From NCBI GenBank assembly GCA_019508105.1, contig JAEKMB010000104.1:1-11735 (forward strand): a stretch of DNA of 11,735 nucleotides, given 5' to 3'. Each line of letters starts with the position of its first letter. The stretch's first letter is position 1. The position numbers and the translations under genes are program-made. The notes under the pieces were generated by a model, which made no database searches, was not told where the DNA came from, and saw only the letters and a list, made by a program, of their open reading frames with translations. The DNA is from Alphaproteobacteria bacterium (GTDB taxonomy: Bacteria; Pseudomonadota; Alphaproteobacteria; Micropepsales; Micropepsaceae). Shown here one piece after another: positions 7,415-11,735 of this stretch.

Positions 7415-9173
7415 ATGATCAGACTTGCCGTGTTTGTTCTGGGCTTGGCCGTCGGCCCCGCCTTGGCGCTGGAGGAATGGCCCACCTATGGCCATGACTA
7501 TGGCGATAGCCGCTATTCGCCGCTCGCTCAGATCACCCCTGCCAATGTGGCAGGCCTTAAGCCGGCCTGGACCTATCACATGCGCCCGCCGGGCCGGGAG
7601 GCCCGCGGCTTTGCGGCCTCGGAGAACACCCCGCTGGTGGTGGGAGGCGCTATGTTTATCTCCACCCCCTATGGCCGGGTGGTGGCGCTGGATGCCGAAA
7701 CCGGCAAGCAGCGCTGGGCCTATGAAGTGCCGGGCGGCGACCAGCCGGCGACGCGGGGCGTTTCCTACTGGCCCGGAGCAAGACCGCAGATCGTGTTCGG
7801 CACCCGCGGCGGGTTGCTGATCGCGCTGCACGCCGAAAACGGCGCGCCGGTGAAAGGCTTCGGCAAGGATGGCGTGGTGAACCTGCATAGCGACGCAGTA
7901 ATGCAGGGTTTCCCACAGGCCGCTCTAGGCATCACTTCCGCGCCGGTGATCTACAAGGATCTGATCATCACCGGCTCGCGCAACCAGGAAACGCCACAGC
8001 AAGGCGCTTCCGGTCAGGTACGCGCTTTCGATGTGCATAGCGGCCGGGAGGTCTGGCACTTCAATGGTGTGCCGCAGCCGGGCGAGAAATTCCACGATAG
8101 CTGGGAAGGTGAAAGCTGGGTCAAGCGTTCCGGCGTCAATGTCTGGGTCGGGCTGACCTTGGACGCGCAGCGCGGCATCGCCTATCTGCCGTTCGGCGCG
8201 CCCACCTTCGACCAATCGGGCAATGACCGCAAAGGCGAGTCGCTATTCTCCAATTCGCTGGTGGCGGTGAATGCCGCGACGGGAAAATATCTCTGGCACT
8301 TCCAGGCCGTGCATCACGACCTGTGGGACTATGACCTGCCGCTGACCACCCTGGTGGAGGTGAAGAAAGATGGCCGGACCATTCCGGCCATTGCGGTGAT
8401 GAGCAAGGCCAGCTTGCTCTTTCTGCTGGACCGTGTCACCGGCAAGCCGATCTATGACATCAAGAAAATGCCGGTCCCCACCGACACCGACATGGTGGGC
8501 GAGAAAGTCTCGCCGAGCCAGCCGGCGTCAATCACCCCGCCGCTGGGGCGCACATCCTTCAACATGTCCGAACTGGCCAATCTGACACCGCAGCAAAAGG
8601 ACGGCTGCGACAAGCTGGTCCAGGAACAGAAGGTCATCGGCGCCGGCTACTTCCAGCCGCCGCGGGTCGACCATGCCGTGGCGCGCTTTCCCGGCAACTG
8701 GGGCGGCATCGACTGGAGCCATGCCGCCTTTGATCCGAAGAGCGGCTATTACATCGTCAATGCCAGCGAGATCGGCTCGCAGCAGATGATGGTGCGCAAG
8801 CCCGACGGCAGCTATGACATGAAGTATGGCTATCAGTGGTTCTGTGAACACCGGCGCCATCGCTTGGCGCAGTGTGCTGGGCGTCACCGATGGGTTGGCG
8901 GATCCCAATACCGGGCGGCCCAATGTCGGCGGTCCCATCGCCACCGGGGGCGGGCTGGTTTTTATCGGCTCGACCGACGACAAGCGGCTGCGCGCCTTTG
9001 ACACCAGGACCGGCAAGGAATTGTGGACCTTCCGCCTGTCGGCCTCGCTCTATGGCACGCCCCTGACCTACCAGGGCCGCCACGGCAAACAGTATGTCGC
9101 GGCTGTCACTACGGGCGGCTTCTGGGGCGAAAATGCCGGCGCCGACGACGTCACGGCGTTTGCCTTGCCCTAG
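7415..9173 (+). pseudogene. PQQ-dependent dehydrogenase, frameshifted by an internal deletion
   Basis: Periplasmic quinoprotein of the PQQ glucose/alcohol dehydrogenase type (eight-bladed propeller), interrupted near 8845. Residues 1-477 read normally: signal peptide MIRLAVFVLGLAVGPALA, repeated W-type propeller segments (WPTYGHDYGDSRYSPL, YGRVVALDAETGKQRW), HHDLWDYD (300-307) containing the acidic position that is catalytic in membrane glucose dehydrogenases, and K331 in MSKAS, matching the PQQ-contacting lysine. After GYQWFC the frame changes. The in-frame continuation is 51 unrelated residues to 9001, while the true C-terminus (NTGAIAWRSVLG... to DDVTAFALP) resumes in another frame at about 8844 and ends at 9173. 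Compared with the downstream paralogue, a stretch of about 12 residues containing the C..PPWG motif is missing. The predicted product loses the last propeller blades and is probably non-functional. An assembly error cannot be excluded. Confidence 0.85.
8843..8849 (+). other. Deletion junction in the broken PQQ dehydrogenase
   Basis: TGT (Cys477, upstream frame) is followed directly by GAAC, which in the other frame reads GTG-AAC (Val-Asn). In the intact paralogue the equivalent Cys and Val codons (10727 and 10766) are separated by 12 codons. If the ancestor had the same spacing, 38 bases are gone (36 plus 2), consistent with the frame change seen. The two sides share GT, compatible with a short-homology deletion. 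Confidence 0.7.
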
Positions 9174-9231
9174 CCTTGCAATGGAAGTGCGGTCCTGCAA
9201 ATCTGCTTTGAAAAGGCGCTGGCGCCGGTTT

Positions 9232-9237
9232 GGGGAG
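9232..9237 (+). promoter_or_regulatory. Ribosome binding site that fixes the second PQQ dehydrogenase start
   Basis: GGGGAG lies 4 bases before ATG 9242. An in-frame TTG at 9230 would place this site inside the gene, so ATG 9242 is the start; it also puts the positively charged signal-peptide head (MSRSNKR) at the N-terminus. Confidence 0.7.
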
Positions 9238-9241
9238 CAAC

Positions 9242-11104
9242 ATGTCGCGATCGAATAAGCGTATCTGTGTGATGGCGGCCGCCTTGCTGGGCGGCGCAGG
9301 TCTGGCCCAGGCCGCGACCGACTGGCAAAATTACGGCGGTGACCGCGGCGCCCAGCGCTATTCGCCGCTGACCCAGATCACGCCCGCCAATGTGAATTCG
9401 CTGAAAGTGGCCTGGACCTATCACATGAAGCCGGCGGACGCGACGCGCATCGCCACCACCGAGACCACGCCTTTGGTGGTGGGCAACATCATGTATCTGG
9501 GTTCGCCTTATGGCCGCATCGTGGCGCTGGACGCCACCACCGGCAGGGAGCTCTGGGTCTACAAAATGCCGGGCAACCAGCGGCCGGCGCCGCGCGGCAT
9601 GGCCTATTGGCCGGGCGAGGGCGACTACGCACCCGAACTGATCTTCGGCACCAACGACGGCAAGATGATGGCTATTGACGTCAAGACCGGCAAGCCGGCG
9701 GAACGGTTCGGCGAGCATGGCGTGGTCAACCTGAAGACGCCCGACATCATGCGCGGCTATGACAAGAATTACGCCCTGACCTCGCCGCCGGGCATCTACA
9801 AGAATCTGGTGCTGACCGGCGGCTCCGGTCCTGAAGAGTCGCGCAGCATCTCGGGCGACGAACGCGCCTGGGACGTGCGCACCGGCAAGCTGGTCTGGAC
9901 CTTTCATGGCGTGCCGCAGGACGGGGAGTTCGGCGCCGACACCTGGGCGCCCGGCAGCCGCAAGGATCGCGCCGGCACCAATATCTGGAACATGATCACA
10001 GTGGACGACAAGCGCGGCATCGCCTTTTTGCCCTTCACCGGGCCGGGCCCGGACCGCTGGGGCGGCGACCGCCATGGCATGAATCTTTTCGGCAACTCAC
10101 TGGTGGCTGTGGACGCCAATACCGGCAAACGGCTGTGGCACTTCCAGCTCTTGCACCACGAAGTGTGGGATTGGGACCAGCCCACGCCGCCCATGCTGTT
10201 CGACGTGAAGCGCAATGGCAAAACCATTCCCGCCGTGGCGGCAATGAACAAGTCGGGTTACCTCTTCATCCTGGACCGCCTGACAGGCAAGCCGCTTTAT
10301 GACGTCAAGGAAGTTCCGGTACCCAAGAGCAATGTCGAGGATGAAGAGACCTGGCCGACCCAGCCCGTGCCGGTGACCCCGCCGCCGCTGGCCAAGCAGA
10401 GCTTCACCGCCGCCACCGACGTGACCAACATCACCCCGGAGCTGGAAAGCTTCTGCAAGAACCTGATCAAGACCAATAAGCTGCATGACAGCCTGCCCTT
10501 CTCGCCCATTACCAGCGATTCCCAGAACGCACGCTTCCCCGGTTCGGGCGGCGGTCCGGAATGGGGCGGCGGCGCCTTTGATCCCAAGCTCGGCTATTTC
10601 ATCGTCAACACCCAGGAACTGGGTTCGATCGAAAAGCTGGAGAAAAAGAAGGGGGGCTATTGGGCGTCCGCCAATATCCCCGACAGTTTCTTCGATCAGG
10701 AAATCCCCGGGCATGGCTATTACCCCTGCCAGAACCCGCCCTGGGGTGATCTGTGGGCCGTCAACGTCAATACCGGCAAGGTTGCCTGGCGCGTCAATCT
10801 GGGTGTCAGCGACATCATGCCGGAAGGCAAGCGCGATACGGGGCGTCCCAACCTGGGCGCGCCGCTCACCACGGCCAGCGGGCTGATTTTTATCGGCGCT
10901 ACCGATGACAGCCGCTTCCGCGCCTTCGAGACCAGAACGGGCAAGGAAATCTGGACTTACAAGATGGAAGCCTCGGCCCATGCTTCGCCGGTGGCGTACC
11001 AGGGTGCCGACGGCAAAGAGTATATCGCCGTGGTGGCGACGGGCGGCGCCTTCGTGCACAGCCCGCCGGTGGGTGACAGCCTGATCGCTTTCACGCTGCC
11101 ATAG
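9242..11104 (+). CDS. Secreted PQQ-dependent dehydrogenase (glucose/alcohol dehydrogenase type), intact
   Basis: A 620-residue periplasmic quinoprotein that oxidises a sugar or alcohol using PQQ and passes electrons to the respiratory chain. Signal peptide MSRSNKRICVMAAALLGGAGLAQA, cleavage near residue 24. There is no N-terminal multi-helix membrane domain like that of E. coli Gcd, and no C-terminal cytochrome c domain (no CXXCH). Family blocks include a QRYSPLTQITPANV-type N-terminus, YGRIVALDATTGRELW, LLHHEVWDWDQP (H305, H306, D310, D312), AAMNKSGYLFILDRLTGKPL with the PQQ-contacting lysine at K337, C496-QNPPWGDLWAVN, and a closing TGKEIWTYKMEASAHASP repeat. It is clearly paralogous to the broken gene 68 bases upstream, and likely shares its transcript. 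The electron acceptor (ubiquinone or a separate cytochrome) and the substrate are unknown. The EVWDWD variant of the DLWDYD motif suggests the two copies may have differed in substrate. Confidence 0.92.
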   Translation: MSRSNKRICVMAAALLGGAGLAQAATDWQNYGGDRGAQRYSPLTQITPANVNSLKVAWTYHMKPADATRIATTETTPLVVGNIMYLGSPYGRIVALDATTGRELWVYKMPGNQRPAPRGMAYWPGEGDYAPELIFGTNDGKMMAIDVKTGKPAERFGEHGVVNLKTPDIMRGYDKNYALTSPPGIYKNLVLTGGSGPEESRSISGDERAWDVRTGKLVWTFHGVPQDGEFGADTWAPGSRKDRAGTNIWNMITVDDKRGIAFLPFTGPGPDRWGGDRHGMNLFGNSLVAVDANTGKRLWHFQLLHHEVWDWDQPTPPMLFDVKRNGKTIPAVAAMNKSGYLFILDRLTGKPLYDVKEVPVPKSNVEDEETWPTQPVPVTPPPLAKQSFTAATDVTNITPELESFCKNLIKTNKLHDSLPFSPITSDSQNARFPGSGGGPEWGGGAFDPKLGYFIVNTQELGSIEKLEKKKGGYWASANIPDSFFDQEIPGHGYYPCQNPPWGDLWAVNVNTGKVAWRVNLGVSDIMPEGKRDTGRPNLGAPLTTASGLIFIGATDDSRFRAFETRTGKEIWTYKMEASAHASPVAYQGADGKEYIAVVATGGAFVHSPPVGDSLIAFTLP

Positions 11105-11120
11105 GAGCGCTCTTCGCCGG

Positions 11121-11735
11121 TTACTTCGATAGCCGCCAGATGGCGTTGCCGACATCGTCGGCTACCAGCAGGCCGCCTTGTTTGTCGATGGCGACACCGA
11201 CCGGGCGGCCATAGGCGTTGCCGTCCTCGCCGAGAAAACCGGTGAGGACGTCACGCGCCATGCCTGCCGGCTTGCCATCCTTGAATGGCACGAAGGCCAC
11301 GCGATAGCCGCTGAAGGGCTTGCGATTCCAGGAGCCATGCTGGCCGATAAAGACGCCGCTGGCATATTGCGGCCCCAATTGTGCACCGTCCGCGAAGGTG
11401 AGGCCCAGGGAGGCCGTGTGCGAACCCAGGGCATAATCCGGTGGGATGGCCTTGGCCACCAGGTCGGGCCGTTTTTCCTTCACCCGGTCGTCGACATGCT
11501 GACCGTAATAGCTGAAGGGCCAGCCGTAGAAAGCGCCGTCCTTTACCGCGGTCATGTAATCGGGCACCAGGTCGCCGCCCAGATCGTCGCGCTCATTGAC
11601 GGCTGCCCATAACGCTCCGCGCGGTCCCCAGGCCATGCCATTGGGATTGCGCAGGCCTGAGGCGAAGATGCGGTGGCTGCCGGTGGCCGGATCCACTTCC
11701 CAGATTGCGGCGCGGCCCCGTTCGGCGGCCAGGCC
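11121..11735 (-). CDS. Sorbosone dehydrogenase family PQQ sugar oxidoreductase, C-terminal part
   Basis: The last 204 residues of a six-bladed-propeller sugar dehydrogenase (soluble glucose dehydrogenase / L-sorbosone dehydrogenase type). The frame stays open to the window edge, so the start lies to the right. It shows [13 protein letters not shown], where the Arg matches the PQQ-binding arginine region of this fold; [50 protein letters not shown]; and the terminal [27 protein letters not shown] block, a near-textbook family C-terminus. It is a different fold from the two plus-strand quinoproteins, so it is not part of that duplication. It converges with the intact dehydrogenase with only 16 bases between the stops; no strong terminator is visible there, only the short palindrome GAGCGCTC (11105-11112). 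The substrate (an aldose or aldehyde sugar) is unassigned. Confidence 0.92.
   Translation of the reverse strand, partial: GLAAERGRAAIWEVDPATGSHRIFASGLRNPNGMAWGPRGALWAAVNERDDLGGDLVPDYMTAVKDGAFYGWPFSYYGQHVDDRVKEKRPDLVAKAIPPDYALGSHTASLGLTFADGAQLGPQYASGVFIGQHGSWNRKPFSGYRVAFVPFKDGKPAGMARDVLTGFLGEDGNAYGRPVGVAIDKQGGLLVADDVGNAIWRLSK

Noticed and set aside
8826..9173. Separate small gene starting at ATG 8826
   Set aside because: The sequence from about 8844 matches the C-terminus of the paralogous dehydrogenase, so it is the displaced end of the broken gene, not an independent gene.
9176..9226. Hairpins (TTGCA/TGCAA and GGCG-CTGG-CGCC) between the two PQQ dehydrogenases
   Set aside because: The stems are only 4-5 pairs with no T-run; this is expected by chance in GC-rich DNA and is not a convincing terminator or riboswitch.
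9230..9241. TTG start for the second PQQ dehydrogenase
   Set aside because: The Shine-Dalgarno GGGGAG lies within those codons; ATG 9242 is better placed.

Overview
The window is GC-rich, densely packed bacterial DNA. Gene content suggests a heterotrophic Gram-negative proteobacterium, most likely an alphaproteobacterium: the malonyl-CoA synthetase closely resembles the Rhizobium type, and there are periplasmic quinoproteins, an IclR regulator and exported hydrolases. The taxonomic call is inference. No rRNA, tRNA, CRISPR array, insertion sequence or phage gene was found.

Layout. (1) Positions 1-4032, plus strand: the 3' part of a penicillin-acylase-family gene (S45 Ntn hydrolase), overlapping by ATGA an exported GH78-type alpha-L-rhamnosidase. 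(2) Positions 4116-6397, plus strand: a malonyl-CoA synthetase (matB), overlapping by one base a fumarylacetoacetate-hydrolase/2-keto-4-pentenoate-hydratase-family gene. (3) Positions 6345-7202, minus strand: an IclR-family regulator whose 3' end overlaps the hydratase gene tail to tail. (4) Positions 7203-7414: a divergent control region with two dyads built from the same CGTCA/TGACG half-sites. (5) Positions 7415-11104, plus strand: two tandem paralogous secreted PQQ-dependent dehydrogenases. The first is broken by an apparent internal deletion of about 38 bp that shifts the frame; the second is intact. (6) Positions 11121-11735, minus strand: the C-terminal part of a sorbosone-dehydrogenase/soluble-glucose-dehydrogenase-type PQQ sugar oxidoreductase, converging on the intact quinoprotein.

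How the genes may work together (inference). The exported acylase and rhamnosidase would remove acyl and rhamnosyl groups from an external compound. The quinoproteins would oxidise released sugars or alcohols in the periplasm and feed electrons to the respiratory chain. MatB would activate malonate, or a substituted malonate, in the cytoplasm, and the hydratase-family enzyme would process a 2-keto acid. The IclR regulator sits between the cytoplasmic and periplasmic blocks and is the obvious candidate switch. No transporter, PQQ biosynthesis gene or malonyl-CoA decarboxylase is visible.

I see no clearly unprecedented system. The most distinctive points are the broken tandem quinoprotein, the paired dyads in the divergent promoter, and the unusual combination of acylase, rhamnosidase, MatB, hydratase and PQQ enzymes.
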